This document shows, in pieces, positions 44,208 to 52,940 of a stretch of 64,000 nt of DNA. Source of the stretch: Chitinophaga sp. YR573 (GTDB lineage: Bacteria; Bacteroidota; Bacteroidia; Chitinophagales; Chitinophagaceae); NCBI RefSeq assembly GCF_900110995.1, contig NZ_FOJF01000001.1, positions 2,931,199-2,995,198 of the forward strand, in the 5' to 3' direction. The translations under genes and the position numbers were made by a program. Each line of letters begins with the position of its first letter. Position 1 is the stretch's first letter. The notes under the pieces were generated by a model, which worked only from the letters and a program-made list of their open reading frames with translations, was not told the DNA's origin and made no database searches.

Positions 44208-45584
44208 ATGAGAAAATACCTGCTGCCGGTATTATTGATCTGTTCACTCCCGGCAAGTGCGCAACAATTGGAGAATGATTCATTGAAATTACGTCAGTTA
44301 GCAACGGAAGTACTTACAAACAGTAAGGCTTACGAAGAGCTGAGAGTACTTACACAAACTGTAGGCGGTCGCCTGGCAGGGTCTCCTCAAATGGTGAAAG
44401 CCGAACAATGGGGAGCAAAGACATTAAAAGAATCCGGTGCAGATACGGTCTATCTGCAGGAATGTAAGGTACCTCACTGGGTACGTGGTGCAAAAGAAGA
44501 AGTGCGCATCATTTCCCGCCGCCGCGATTTCATTCCACCTTTAAATGTACTGGCCCTGGGAAATTCAGTCGCCAGCGCTCCGGGTGGCATCACAGCCCCC
44601 ATCATTGAAATTGCTACTTTCGATGAACTGGAAGCAAAAAAAGACAAGATTAAAGGCAAGATCGTATTCTACAACCATCCCTTTAATCCGGCCTTTGTCC
44701 GCACCTTCGATTCTTACGCAGAAGCTGTGAGATATCGTGGACAGGGTGCCAGCCGTGCCGCTAAATACGGTGCTGTAGGCATTATCCTCAGGTCTATGAC
44801 ACATGGAGCCAATAACTTCCCGCACACCGGTGCAATGGCCTATAACGACTCCTTCCCTAAGATTCCGGCAGTAGCCGTGGGCCTGCAGGATGCAGAGCTG
44901 TTAAGCAGCCGCCTGAAAGGAGAACCAGATTTAAAACTGTACCTGCGCACCAGCTGCCACATGTTACCTGACACAATTGGCCACAACGTTATCGGGGAAA
45001 TCCGTGGTACTGAACACCCGGAGGAAATCATTACGATAGGTGGTCACCTGGATTCCTGGGATGTGAACGAAGGTGCACATGATGATGGTACCGGCTGTGT
45101 ACAGTCTATCGAAGTATTAAGAGCTTTCAAAGCCCTGGGTATCCGTCCTAAACGCACAATACGGATCGTATTGTTTGCCAATGAAGAAAACGGTTCCCGT
45201 GGTGGTAAGAAATATGGGGAATTAGCCAAAGCAGCTCACGAACAGCACATCTTTGCACTGGAAAGTGATGCAGGTGGCTTTACACCAAGAGGTTTCTCTT
45301 TTGAAATGTCAGCAGAAAAGAGAGCAAAGATCAAGTCCTGGGCACCACTGTTCCTGCCATATGATATCTATGAATTTGATGCAGTGGGCGGAGGCGTGGA
45401 TGTAGGAGAGCTGAGTGCGGCAACAGGATGTCCGATGGGTGAACTATTCCCTGATTCCCAGCGTTATTTTGATTTACATCATGCTGTCAATGATGTATTT
45501 GCAGCAGTAAACAAAAGAGAGCTGGAACTGGGTGCATTCAGCATGGCGGCATTAATTTATCTTGTAGACGAATACGGACTATAA
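44208..45584 (+). CDS. M28 family metallopeptidase (secreted)
   Basis: I use the ATG at 44208 (MRKYLLPVLLICSLPASAQ), which gives 458 residues and a clear signal peptide. A GTG two codons earlier is possible. A PA-type insert (about 115-235) precedes the zinc domain. The metal ligands are seen in TIGGHLDSWDVNEGAHDDGTG (shown here in parts: GGHLDSWD and HDDGTG), in ANEENGSRGG, in ALESDAGG, and in the final His of DLHHAVNDVF. It is an aminopeptidase or carboxypeptidase of the periplasm or cell surface. The small gene downstream starts 12 bases later. Confidence 0.9.
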   Translation: MRKYLLPVLLICSLPASAQQLENDSLKLRQLATEVLTNSKAYEELRVLTQTVGGRLAGSPQMVKAEQWGAKTLKESGADTVYLQECKVPHWVRGAKEEVRIISRRRDFIPPLNVLALGNSVASAPGGITAPIIEIATFDELEAKKDKIKGKIVFYNHPFNPAFVRTFDSYAEAVRYRGQGASRAAKYGAVGIILRSMTHGANNFPHTGAMAYNDSFPKIPAVAVGLQDAELLSSRLKGEPDLKLYLRTSCHMLPDTIGHNVIGEIRGTEHPEEIITIGGHLDSWDVNEGAHDDGTGCVQSIEVLRAFKALGIRPKRTIRIVLFANEENGSRGGKKYGELAKAAHEQHIFALESDAGGFTPRGFSFEMSAEKRAKIKSWAPLFLPYDIYEFDAVGGGVDVGELSAATGCPMGELFPDSQRYFDLHHAVNDVFAAVNKRELELGAFSMAALIYLVDEYGL

Positions 45585-45596
45585 TCTTATATAATT

Positions 45597-45971
45597 ATGC
45601 GCAGATTCCTATTATTGATTACCCTTGCTGTTATTGTTATTCTGGCTGGTTTCTTCGGCTATAAATACTACTTCGTATTTGGCCGTGGTGTAAAGGCAGG
45701 AGAACTGAATTACTTTGTTCAGAAGGGCTATGTATTTAAAACATACGAAGGCCGCCTGATTCAGACTGGCTACCGTTCCAAACAACCGGGAGCATTACAG
45801 TCAAATGAATTCCAGTTTTCAGTAGCAGACGAGCGTATCGCGCAGCAGCTGATGACGGCCAGCGGGAAATTTGTAGAGTTACACTATAAAGAATACCTGG
45901 GAGCTATCCCCTGGAGAGGCTACAGTAATTTTATAGTAGATAGTGTGATATCGATGAAAGACGCTAATTAA
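45597..45971 (+). CDS. Small membrane-anchored or secreted protein of unknown function
   Basis: The 124-residue protein has a single N-terminal hydrophobic segment (residues 4-22, FLLLITLAVIVILAGFFGYK) and a small beta-rich domain (GELNYFVQKGYVFKTYEGRL to SNFIVDSVISM). Similar Bacteroidetes proteins carry the label 6-phosphogluconate dehydrogenase, but nothing here supports that: there is no nucleotide-binding fold and it is far too short. It follows the M28 peptidase gene by 12 bases and is probably cotranscribed with it. Confidence 0.75.
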   Translation: MRRFLLLITLAVIVILAGFFGYKYYFVFGRGVKAGELNYFVQKGYVFKTYEGRLIQTGYRSKQPGALQSNEFQFSVADERIAQQLMTASGKFVELHYKEYLGAIPWRGYSNFIVDSVISMKDAN

Positions 45972-45974
45972 TAC

Positions 45975-46007
45975 AAAAAGAGAGGCTGGATTACAGCCTC
46001 TCTTTTT
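45975..46007. terminator. Bidirectional terminator at 46.0 kb
   Basis: The stem AAAAAGAGAGGCTG / CAGCCTCTCTTTTT (45975-46007) is symmetrical. It lies just past the small anchored-protein gene and about 80 bases before the convergent methyltransferase stop. Confidence 0.85.
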
Positions 46008-46084
46008 ATATGTTTAAAGCATAGCTGCTTCATGTCTCCTTCATAGCTCCTTCCTGTCTCCTTCCTATTAACCGCGCACTTTGC

Positions 46085-46804
46085 CTACTCCACTTCCCCT
46101 GCATACAGGAGAAAAATAGCCGGTTTCTTATTCAGTTCGGGTAATGTGGTCTGTTTCCAGGCCTTGATCGTCCGTGTATGAATGTACTCTTCCGCCCCGG
46201 TAATATCCGCCGCTACACATAGTAACGTATGATCTTTACAGGTAGCCAGTATATCCTTCAGGATATAATTATTCCTGTAAGGGGTCTCTATAAAAATCTG
46301 TGTCTGTTTCTTCTTATTCGCCTGTACTTCCAGGTCAGCAATCGCCTTCATCCTTTCCGCCGGTTTCACCGGCAGGTATCCCACAAACTGGAAATTCTGT
46401 CCGTTCATGCCCGAAGCCATCAGCGCCAGTATGATAGAATTAGGCCCTACCATGGGTATCACCGGTGCGTCTATAGTATGTGCCGCTTTCACCACTAAAT
46501 GCCCCGGGTCGGCTATCGCAGGGCATCCTGCTTCACTGATTACACCAATATCCTGCCCGGCCAGTAATGTCTTCTTTGCCAGCGCCACATCCGGAGGATT
46601 ATGCGAATCCATCAGCAGCAACTGCATTTCATCAATATTGACAGTCCTGTCCAGCGCTTTCATATAACGGCGTGCAGTACGTTCATTCTCCACAAAAAAC
46701 ACCTTGATCCGCTGTACGGCAGCAGTTACATACGGTGGAATGGTATGTAATGTATCCGGACTTAATACAGTCGGGATCAGGTATACTTTACCAACGGGCT
46801 CCAT
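46085..46804 (-). CDS. RsmI-like SAM-dependent methyltransferase (tetrapyrrole methylase fold)
   Basis: The start at MEPVGKVYLIPTVLSPDTLH gives 239 residues. The longer frame runs 48 bases further into the upstream gene. Family motifs are ISEAGCPAIADPGHLVVKAA, PMVGPNSIILALMASGMNGQ and IFIETPYRN. They place it with RsmI-type enzymes, which 2'-O-methylate C1402 of 16S rRNA. Bacteroidetes often carry this shorter, divergent relative, so the rRNA target is only likely. The start overlaps the end of the EI24 gene by about 17 bases. Confidence 0.85.
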   Translation of the reverse strand: MEPVGKVYLIPTVLSPDTLHTIPPYVTAAVQRIKVFFVENERTARRYMKALDRTVNIDEMQLLLMDSHNPPDVALAKKTLLAGQDIGVISEAGCPAIADPGHLVVKAAHTIDAPVIPMVGPNSIILALMASGMNGQNFQFVGYLPVKPAERMKAIADLEVQANKKKQTQIFIETPYRNNYILKDILATCKDHTLLCVAADITGAEEYIHTRTIKAWKQTTLPELNKKPAIFLLYAGEVE

Positions 46805-47567
46805 GCAACAGTCGTTTATCTGATAAGTGAATAGTGGCAGCAATAACAGCATAGGAGGGTGCCATTATCCATCCCAGCACAGGAATAAACATCAGCAGGT
46901 AAAATACCATACCATTGCCAAGTGCCATACCTCTGTGCGCCTTTATAAAGGAAATACTTTGTTTCGTAGTCAGCTGATGCCTTTCACAGCTATAATCCAT
47001 CATAGAAAAACCATAAAAATAGCATTCTATAAAGAAAGCAATGAGCGGCGTTATCCATCCCACAACAGGGATAAAGGATAGGATGATGAGGAATATTACA
47101 CAGATAGTCTGATATAACATATTCCGTAGGGAAATGCGTATCCCCCGCATCATATCTTTTAGAAACTGTTGCATGCTGAAAGGAAATTCCTTCCTGTCCA
47201 GCAGTGCTTCTGTTTTCTCTGATAAATAAGCAAAGAGGGGAGATCCCAGTACCAGGAAAAGATATTTATAGTAGGAAAAATATAATAACAGGAACACGAT
47301 CCGTATAGAAAATCCCAGCAGGATGAAGAAGAAACTTATCCAGCTGCTGGCGAGGTCCTGAATCCATATACGGATGGGTAACAGGTTAAAGAGATACTCT
47401 ACAAAATCTCCCGAATATCCCCATACAAAATAACTTCCCGTAATAAACAATATGCAGTACAGGATACCGGGTACCAGTATCCATTTCCATAATTTATGCT
47501 GCATAATAAACTGATGCGCTTTCCCGTAAGCCTGCACGGCTGCCAGTACTTCTCTGAATGAAAACAA
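46788..47567 (-). CDS. EI24 domain-containing membrane protein (CysZ-like)
   Basis: This 259-residue protein has about four to six hydrophobic segments, starting near residue 28 (KWILVPGILYCILFITGSYF). The central motif LYQTICVIFLIILSFIPVVGWITPL is followed by a second VLGWIMAPSYAV segment. This pattern matches the EI24/CysZ family. CysZ carries sulfate, but EI24-like proteins in Bacteroidetes are not characterised, so a transport role is only suggested. It overlaps and precedes the RsmI-like gene. Confidence 0.82.
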   Translation of the reverse strand: MFSFREVLAAVQAYGKAHQFIMQHKLWKWILVPGILYCILFITGSYFVWGYSGDFVEYLFNLLPIRIWIQDLASSWISFFFILLGFSIRIVFLLLYFSYYKYLFLVLGSPLFAYLSEKTEALLDRKEFPFSMQQFLKDMMRGIRISLRNMLYQTICVIFLIILSFIPVVGWITPLIAFFIECYFYGFSMMDYSCERHQLTTKQSISFIKAHRGMALGNGMVFYLLMFIPVLGWIMAPSYAVIAATIHLSDKRLLHGARW

Positions 47568-47670
47568 TTGAGTGTATTTAGTGGTTTAGTTAGTCCTTCT
47601 GGTTATCGATCCGGTTGTAAGTAACTAAAAATCAGTGGAACAACAGAAAAAAATGTGGAAGGCAGAAATA

Positions 47671-47707
47671 AAAAACCTGCCGGGCTGATGCAACCGGCAG
47701 GTTTTTT
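47671..47707 (-). terminator. Terminator of the PorP/SprF-like gene
   Basis: The stem AAAACCTGCCGG / CCGGCAGGTTTT (47672-47705) lies about 20 bases past the stop. On the minus strand it is followed by a T-run. Confidence 0.8.
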
Positions 47708-47724
47708 TAGGTATAATTAGTTGA

Positions 47725-48744
47725 TTAGAATCGAGGGCAGAGTGTTCTGTACTTGTTACCATCACTCTTTCTGTGAATGTAGATCACTGATATTTCCATA
47801 CCACCGCGGTAGTTGGAAGCGGGTTTCAGTGAGGATACGTTCATGTCATAGGAGAGACCTACAGTAAAACCATTGATTTCCATACCTACATAAGGGTTAA
47901 TAGCATCTTTTAAACGATACCAGCTACCCAGGTAGAATGTTTTGGGATTATCCTCATCACCACCGCTCAGGTCAAACCCATAGGCGCCACCGAAAGTAAA
48001 CTCAGAAGCGGTACTCTGTTTCATGTACAGGGCACTCACGTGGATACGGTTACCCATACCAACAGGAAAGGAACCACCACCATGAGCTGTCCAGCGGGCA
48101 GTCAACCGGTTGTTATTTTCGTTCTGGAAAGTTTCTGTAGGCTGAGTGATATGATAGAAGGATGTTCCAAGATAGATATTGGAGGATTCTCCAACAAGAC
48201 CGTTATAGAGGATACCGATATTAGGATCTATATAAGAGATAGAAGGATGAGCAAAGGATTCACCGCTTGGAAGAGCAGGGTTATAACCATTGTTATCGAT
48301 CTGATTTTCGAACATCAGTTTAGTCTGGTCCAGTCGCTTTTGTACATAAGTCGCCTGGATACCAACAGCTAGTGTATGATTCCCTTCAGGATCCAGACCT
48401 TTATGATAAGCAGTACTGAAGCTCAGGTAAGTAGATGTGAGTGCACCACCCCCTGTTCTGTCATACATTGCCATTACACCAACACCCCATATATCTGTAT
48501 AGTTAATAGCATTTTTTAGAATGCCGAAGTCGATTGCCGCAGTACCTGTAGTAAATGGTGTTGAGATGCTTCTCCACTGAGACCTGTAGTTGCCGGAAAC
48601 ACGGTAGTCACCGGAGAAAAGGCCGGTAAAAGCCGGATTCAGGGTAAGCGGAGAGGCAAAGAATTGCGAAAAATGCGGATCCTGCGCCCTTGCCGGGGTC
48701 ATCATTGCAAGAATGATAATGAATAAAAGCAGCACTTTCTTCAT
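47725..48744 (-). CDS. PorP/SprF family type IX secretion membrane protein
   Basis: The start at MKKVLLLFIIILAMMTPARA gives 339 residues with a signal peptide. The mature N-terminus QDPHFSQFFASPLTLNPAFTG is the signature of the PorP/SprF family. The rest is an outer-membrane barrel of alternating strands. PorP/SprF proteins help T9SS cargo or adhesins such as SprB reach or stay on the surface. Orphan copies are usually paired with a large adhesin gene, but none is adjacent here. It is a single-gene unit with its own terminator. Confidence 0.92.
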   Translation of the reverse strand: MKKVLLLFIIILAMMTPARAQDPHFSQFFASPLTLNPAFTGLFSGDYRVSGNYRSQWRSISTPFTTGTAAIDFGILKNAINYTDIWGVGVMAMYDRTGGGALTSTYLSFSTAYHKGLDPEGNHTLAVGIQATYVQKRLDQTKLMFENQIDNNGYNPALPSGESFAHPSISYIDPNIGILYNGLVGESSNIYLGTSFYHITQPTETFQNENNNRLTARWTAHGGGSFPVGMGNRIHVSALYMKQSTASEFTFGGAYGFDLSGGDEDNPKTFYLGSWYRLKDAINPYVGMEINGFTVGLSYDMNVSSLKPASNYRGGMEISVIYIHRKSDGNKYRTLCPRF

Positions 48745-48947
48745 AAAACAATACTTATATGTATAGGGTTTTCTCATGGTTCCATGTGAAGGTATTAAAA
48801 ACTCGTCATATCGCAAATTAAAAATATATAATAGAAAGGATGAGAACGCCCTAACTCATTAATAATTAATGGGTGTTTTATTATAATTTTTTATTGGCTA
48901 AGGATCTTCCGGGTCTATCTATAATTCAGTCTTATGATGATTCTGGT

Positions 48948-49601
48948 TTATTGCTGCAGTTTGTTTCCGAATGCCAGGTCACCGGCATCTCCCAAACCTG
49001 GAACGATGTAACCTTTGGCTGTCAGTTCATCGTCAATATCTCCGGCCCATATACTTAGGTTGCTGCCAGCATGTCTTTGCACATATTCAATTCCTATGGT
49101 ACAGGCGATGGCTACCACCAGGTGTATATGTTTGGGTTTTCCTATTCCCTGCAGGTGTTCGATAGTTTTCACAAGGGAGGCTCCTGTGGCGAGCATAGGA
49201 TCAGACAGGATCACTACCTGTCCTTCTATGGACGGGCTGGAAATATATTCCAGGCTAATCTCAAAAGAACCGTCATGCTTGTGTTTACGGTACGCAGAAA
49301 TAAAGGCATGATCAGCTTTGTCAAAATAGTGGAGTAATCCCTGATGTAATGCCAGTCCTGCCCTTAAAATGGTTGCCAGTACCGGTTGTTCTTTTAATAC
49401 CCGGCAATTGGCAATACCCAGGGGAGTCTGTACTTCTTTCTCCTCGTACTCCAATGTTTTGCTGATCTCGTAGGCGGCTATTTCTCCAACACGTTCCATA
49501 TTACGTCTGAAGCGCATCCTGTCTGTCTGTATGTCCATGCTCCTTATCTCACTTAGCCATTCTCCTACCAGCGAATTGGTATTACTTAGATTAATTAACA
49601 T
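48948..49601 (-). CDS. upp: Uracil phosphoribosyltransferase
   Basis: The start at MLINLSNTNSLVGEWLSEIR gives 217 residues, near the usual length. The upstream in-frame ATG is less likely because a TACTTTG box ends 5 bases before this one. The PRPP-binding motif VVILSDPMLATGASLVKTIE is clear. The C-terminal uracil-binding region IVPGLGDAGDLAFGN is typical of UPRT. The enzyme makes UMP from uracil and PRPP in pyrimidine salvage. Confidence 0.94.
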   Translation of the reverse strand: MLINLSNTNSLVGEWLSEIRSMDIQTDRMRFRRNMERVGEIAAYEISKTLEYEEKEVQTPLGIANCRVLKEQPVLATILRAGLALHQGLLHYFDKADHAFISAYRKHKHDGSFEISLEYISSPSIEGQVVILSDPMLATGASLVKTIEHLQGIGKPKHIHLVVAIACTIGIEYVQRHAGSNLSIWAGDIDDELTAKGYIVPGLGDAGDLAFGNKLQQ

Positions 49602-49606
49602 GTGTG

Positions 49607-49613
49607 CAAAGTA
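49607..49613 (-). promoter_or_regulatory. -7-like box directly before upp
   Basis: On the minus strand TACTTTG (a one-base-shorter form of TAnnTTTG) ends 5 bases before the upp ATG. It sits in a short inverted repeat TGTGT...ACACA. This predicts a nearly leaderless message. Confidence 0.35.
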
Positions 49614-49760
49614 CACATTTTTCATTGTAGTGTTAAATGATTGGTCGTCAGAATCAGGCCGTATAAAGAAAATTTTATACGGCTCTGATTGCTAACTGTT
49701 TAAGGGGCTCACAAATGCCTTGCGGCGATTATCTTTCTGATATTTTTTATTCCCTGATAG

Positions 49761-51644
49761 CTATTCTTTTATAATCATCGCTTTCTTTACCAGCTGTATA
49801 AATTCTGCTCTGTATCCTTCAGGATCTTCTCCTTTGGCTTTCCCTGCCAGTGCTAATACCTGGTCATAGGTGGCCTGTCCTTTGTATTCAGAATTCCGTA
49901 GTAATAATCCGAAGGCAGCAACGGCTGTGGCCATCTGGAAATCCGGTGCAGTAGCTGTTACCGGCTGATTCTTCCAGGGCAGCACCTGTGATAATAACTG
50001 GCTGCTGTTGGATTGTGGTTGTTTGTACCGGAGTTTCACCGTAAGCACTTCCGCAGTATTGCCTCCTATAATCGTTTGCTGCTGATATTTCAGGGGATCC
50101 ACCCAACTGATCGCCTCTGTATTATTACCGGCTGCAATCACCTCATAGAGGGCTGTAACGGTATGTCCGGCACCCATCTCACCAGCATCTTTTTTATCGT
50201 TGTTAAAATCCTCATTTTGTAACATCCGGTTTTCATATCCTACCAAACGATACGCCTGTACATATTTAGGGTTAAACTCTATCTGTAATTTCACATCTTT
50301 GGCTACGGTATACAGTGTACCTCCAAACTCTGTAACAAAGGTCCTGCGGGCTTCTTCGAAATTATCTATATAGGCATAGTTCCCGTTACCCTTATCAGAC
50401 AGCAATTCCAGCTTACTGTCCTTGTAATTGCCCATTCCAAAGCCTAATACAGAAAGGAAAATCCCTTTGTCACGTTCCTTCTCAATAATATGCAGCAGGT
50501 CTCCGTCACTGGAAGGCCCTACGTTAAAATCGCCGTCTGTGGCAATGATCACCCTGTTATTACCTTCTGATTTAAAATTGGACGCTGCTGTGCTATAAGC
50601 CAGTTTAATCCCTTCTCCTCCGGCTGTAGACCCGCCAGCTTCCAGGCGATCCAGCGCATCTAAAATGGTTTTCTTCTCTCCACCTGAAGTAGATGGTAAT
50701 ACCAGTCCGGCTGATCCTGCATATACTACGATCGCTACCCTGTCCTGGGTACGAAGTTGCTGTACCAGTGCTTTCATAGCCTGTTTCACCAGTGGCAGTT
50801 TGTTTTCATCTGCCATAGAACCGGATACATCTATCAGAAACACCAGGTTGGAAGGGGGAAGATTTTCCTTAGGTACATCTTTGGCTTTCAAGGCAACACG
50901 TACCAGTTGGTGAGAAGGCTCCCATGGGCAAACGGCCATATCAGAATAGATCGCTACCGGATCTTTTCCTGTCGGATTCTTATATTGATAATCAAAGTAA
51001 TTGATCATTTCTTCTACACGTACAGCATCAGCAGGAGGGAGCTGGCCGCTGTTCAGAAAACGCCTGATATTGGTATAAGAGGCACGGTCCACATCAATAG
51101 AGAAGGTGCTGAGTGGCTGATCACTTACTGTATGAAAATTGTTTTCATTGATAGGGTTGTAAGTTTCTGTATTGTCCACGGGTGCGAAATATGTACCTGG
51201 ATATGAAGTAGATGGCGAGATCTGTGTCGCGGCCACTCTGCCTTTCACCTCTTTCATCGGACTGGCATAACCTGTTACTACCACCTCACTTAAAGATTTC
51301 TCGTCTTCCATTATTATCTTTCTCTTCACATCTTTTATCCGCAAATCCTGTTTCACCCGTGCTAAAAGAATATTTACCGTATTGTTTGTCGATTGTACAA
51401 CGGTAATCCTCTTTCCATACCCGGAATAAGTAACCTGTATGGTAACAGCGGTCGTCGGTGCCGTCAGTTTAAAAACACCTTTGGCATTACTTGTAGTCTG
51501 GGCAGAACTACCGGAGATACTGATCACAGCTCCTGCCAGAGGTGCTTTAGTCGCGGAATCTGATACCGTTCCGGTAATGATTCGCTGGGCCTGTGCGTTT
51601 AAGCTAACTAGTCCCACCAGCAACAAAAAAAGATATTTTTGCAT
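49761..51644 (-). CDS. Secreted von Willebrand factor A domain protein with carboxypeptidase-regulatory-like N-terminus
   Basis: The 627-residue protein begins with a signal peptide (ending NAQAQ) and an Ig-like CarboxypepD_reg-like domain (residues 21-95). A SusC-type VVVTGYASPM stretch follows near residue 120. The YfbK-type N-terminal region includes PLSTFSIDVDRASYTNIRRF. The vWA domain has the MIDAS motif FLIDVSGSMADEN, and a DUF3520-like C-terminal region follows. Such proteins probably bind surface partners through a metal ion. The role is unknown. It is transcribed away from anmK. Confidence 0.88.
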   Translation of the reverse strand: MQKYLFLLLVGLVSLNAQAQRIITGTVSDSATKAPLAGAVISISGSSAQTTSNAKGVFKLTAPTTAVTIQVTYSGYGKRITVVQSTNNTVNILLARVKQDLRIKDVKRKIIMEDEKSLSEVVVTGYASPMKEVKGRVAATQISPSTSYPGTYFAPVDNTETYNPINENNFHTVSDQPLSTFSIDVDRASYTNIRRFLNSGQLPPADAVRVEEMINYFDYQYKNPTGKDPVAIYSDMAVCPWEPSHQLVRVALKAKDVPKENLPPSNLVFLIDVSGSMADENKLPLVKQAMKALVQQLRTQDRVAIVVYAGSAGLVLPSTSGGEKKTILDALDRLEAGGSTAGGEGIKLAYSTAASNFKSEGNNRVIIATDGDFNVGPSSDGDLLHIIEKERDKGIFLSVLGFGMGNYKDSKLELLSDKGNGNYAYIDNFEEARRTFVTEFGGTLYTVAKDVKLQIEFNPKYVQAYRLVGYENRMLQNEDFNNDKKDAGEMGAGHTVTALYEVIAAGNNTEAISWVDPLKYQQQTIIGGNTAEVLTVKLRYKQPQSNSSQLLSQVLPWKNQPVTATAPDFQMATAVAAFGLLLRNSEYKGQATYDQVLALAGKAKGEDPEGYRAEFIQLVKKAMIIKE

Positions 51645-51719
51645 AACGATTTGTTTTAATCTGCTACTATGATGCAGGGGTATTATCCGATTCCATAAAA
51701 GCAGGAAAAAAATATCGCC

Positions 51720-51727
51720 TACTTTTG
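51720..51727 (+). promoter_or_regulatory. -7 box of anmK
   Basis: TACTTTTG matches TAnnTTTG exactly and ends 15 bases before the anmK ATG. No clear -33 TTG is present. Confidence 0.45.
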
Positions 51728-51742
51728 CACAAATTTTAGTGG

Positions 51743-52828
51743 ATGGTATATAATGTAATAGGGATCACTTCGGGGAACTCACTGGGAGGACTCGACCTCG
51801 TGTTTGCAGCGTTGACAGAAGTAAGAGGAAAATGGACATACGAGATTAAAGCAGCAGAACGCCGGCCTTATACTATAGAATGGAAAGAGAAACTGGCAGG
51901 AGCCGTAAATGCCTCCGCCAGGGATTACCTGTTGTTGAACAGTGAATTCGGTCATTATATCGGTTATGCCGTAAAGGACTTTATCGCCAGTTACCAGTTA
52001 GATCACCAGGTGCATTTCATTGCAGCTCATGGTCATACGGTATTCCATATGCCATCGCAAAAAATGACGGCCCAGCTGGGAGAAGGTGCTGCCATCGCCG
52101 CGGTAACAGGTTTACCGGTAATCAGTGATCTGCGTGCCATGGACGTAGCCCTGGGAGGAAAAGGGACGCCACTGACGCCTGTCGCAGAACAACTCCTGTT
52201 CCCGGATTATCGCTACCGCCTGAATCTGGGCGGAAACGCAACGATCTCTTCCACAGCAAATAACCGCTTCATCGCATTCGACGTCTGCCCCTGTAACTAT
52301 ATCTTAGATGCGCTGGCAGAAACGCTGGGTAAACCTTTCGACGAAGATGGCAGGCTGGCAGCAGGTGGAGTTACGGACAGTGCGCTGTTAGAATCCCTCA
52401 ACGGCTTATCTCATTACGGACAGGATTATCCTAAAACACTGGCAGGCAAATTCGCGACAGGGACCGTATTACCGCTTATCATGGGACAGCAGCTTTCCAC
52501 TCAGGGTAAACTAAATACTTACACGCATCATATCGCTATACAGATCGCAAAAGCTATCTCGCAATTACAAAGCGGATCAGAACAGGAACAAAAGTTATTA
52601 CTGACAGGTGGAGGTGTGCTTAACAGTTTCCTGCTGCAAAACATCCGTGAACAATTACAGCCTTATAATATTGAGATCATTATATCTGATGCGCAAGCCA
52701 TTACATTCAGAAATGCATTGATGATGGCATTGCTGGGAACTTTACGCTGGAGGCAGGAGCCGAATGCATTGTCATCAGTGACCGGTGCAGAAAAAGACAG
52801 TGTGGGCGGTGCTTTGTGGGCTATCTAA
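51743..52828 (+). CDS. anmK: Anhydro-N-acetylmuramic acid kinase (Bacteroidetes type)
   Basis: The 361-residue protein has the AnmK layout: GITSGNSLGGLDLVFAALTE, AAHGHTVFHMPSQK, SDLRAMDVALGGKGTPLTPV, RLNLGGNATIS and FDVCPCNYILDALAETLG. The enzyme phosphorylates and opens anhydroMurNAc during peptidoglycan recycling. Two family motifs are altered: the usual SGTSLDG is SGNSLGG, and the usual GPGN is CPCN. The second change is, from memory, common in Bacteroidetes homologues. Activity is likely but not certain. A GCGAAGC repeat follows the stop. Confidence 0.85.
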   Translation: MVYNVIGITSGNSLGGLDLVFAALTEVRGKWTYEIKAAERRPYTIEWKEKLAGAVNASARDYLLLNSEFGHYIGYAVKDFIASYQLDHQVHFIAAHGHTVFHMPSQKMTAQLGEGAAIAAVTGLPVISDLRAMDVALGGKGTPLTPVAEQLLFPDYRYRLNLGGNATISSTANNRFIAFDVCPCNYILDALAETLGKPFDEDGRLAAGGVTDSALLESLNGLSHYGQDYPKTLAGKFATGTVLPLIMGQQLSTQGKLNTYTHHIAIQIAKAISQLQSGSEQEQKLLLTGGGVLNSFLLQNIREQLQPYNIEIIISDAQAITFRNALMMALLGTLRWRQEPNALSSVTGAEKDSVGGALWAI

Positions 52829-52830
52829 TT

Positions 52831-52940
52831 GCGGTGCAGGGCAAATATAATTTGGGCGCGAATATAATTTTGGGTGCAGGGCTTCGCCCTGCAAAACCTC
52901 TTTATTTTTTTTGATGGCGCGAAGCGCCATCAAAAAAAAT
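52831..52940. repeat. GCGAAGC double-hairpin repeat, copy 4
   Basis: Hairpin one is GCAGGGCTTCGCCCTGC (52876-52892), here with the loop in TTC form. Hairpin two is a perfect 17-bp stem (52904-52920 with 52924-52940) closed by GAA. A decayed partial copy lies at 52833-52860, sharing GGTGCAGGGC and AATATAATTT with the next segment. The last base of the stem belongs to the adenine deaminase stop codon. Confidence 0.85.

Noticed and set aside
45597..45971. 6-phosphogluconate dehydrogenase as the product name
   Set aside because: The protein has 124 residues, one membrane anchor and no dinucleotide-binding motif. The label used for similar proteins is probably an annotation error.
46021..46075. 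Short repeats of TCTCCTTC/GCTCCTTC between the 46.0-kb terminator and the RsmI-like gene
   Set aside because: Too short and irregular to assign a function. Likely simple-sequence noise downstream of both genes.
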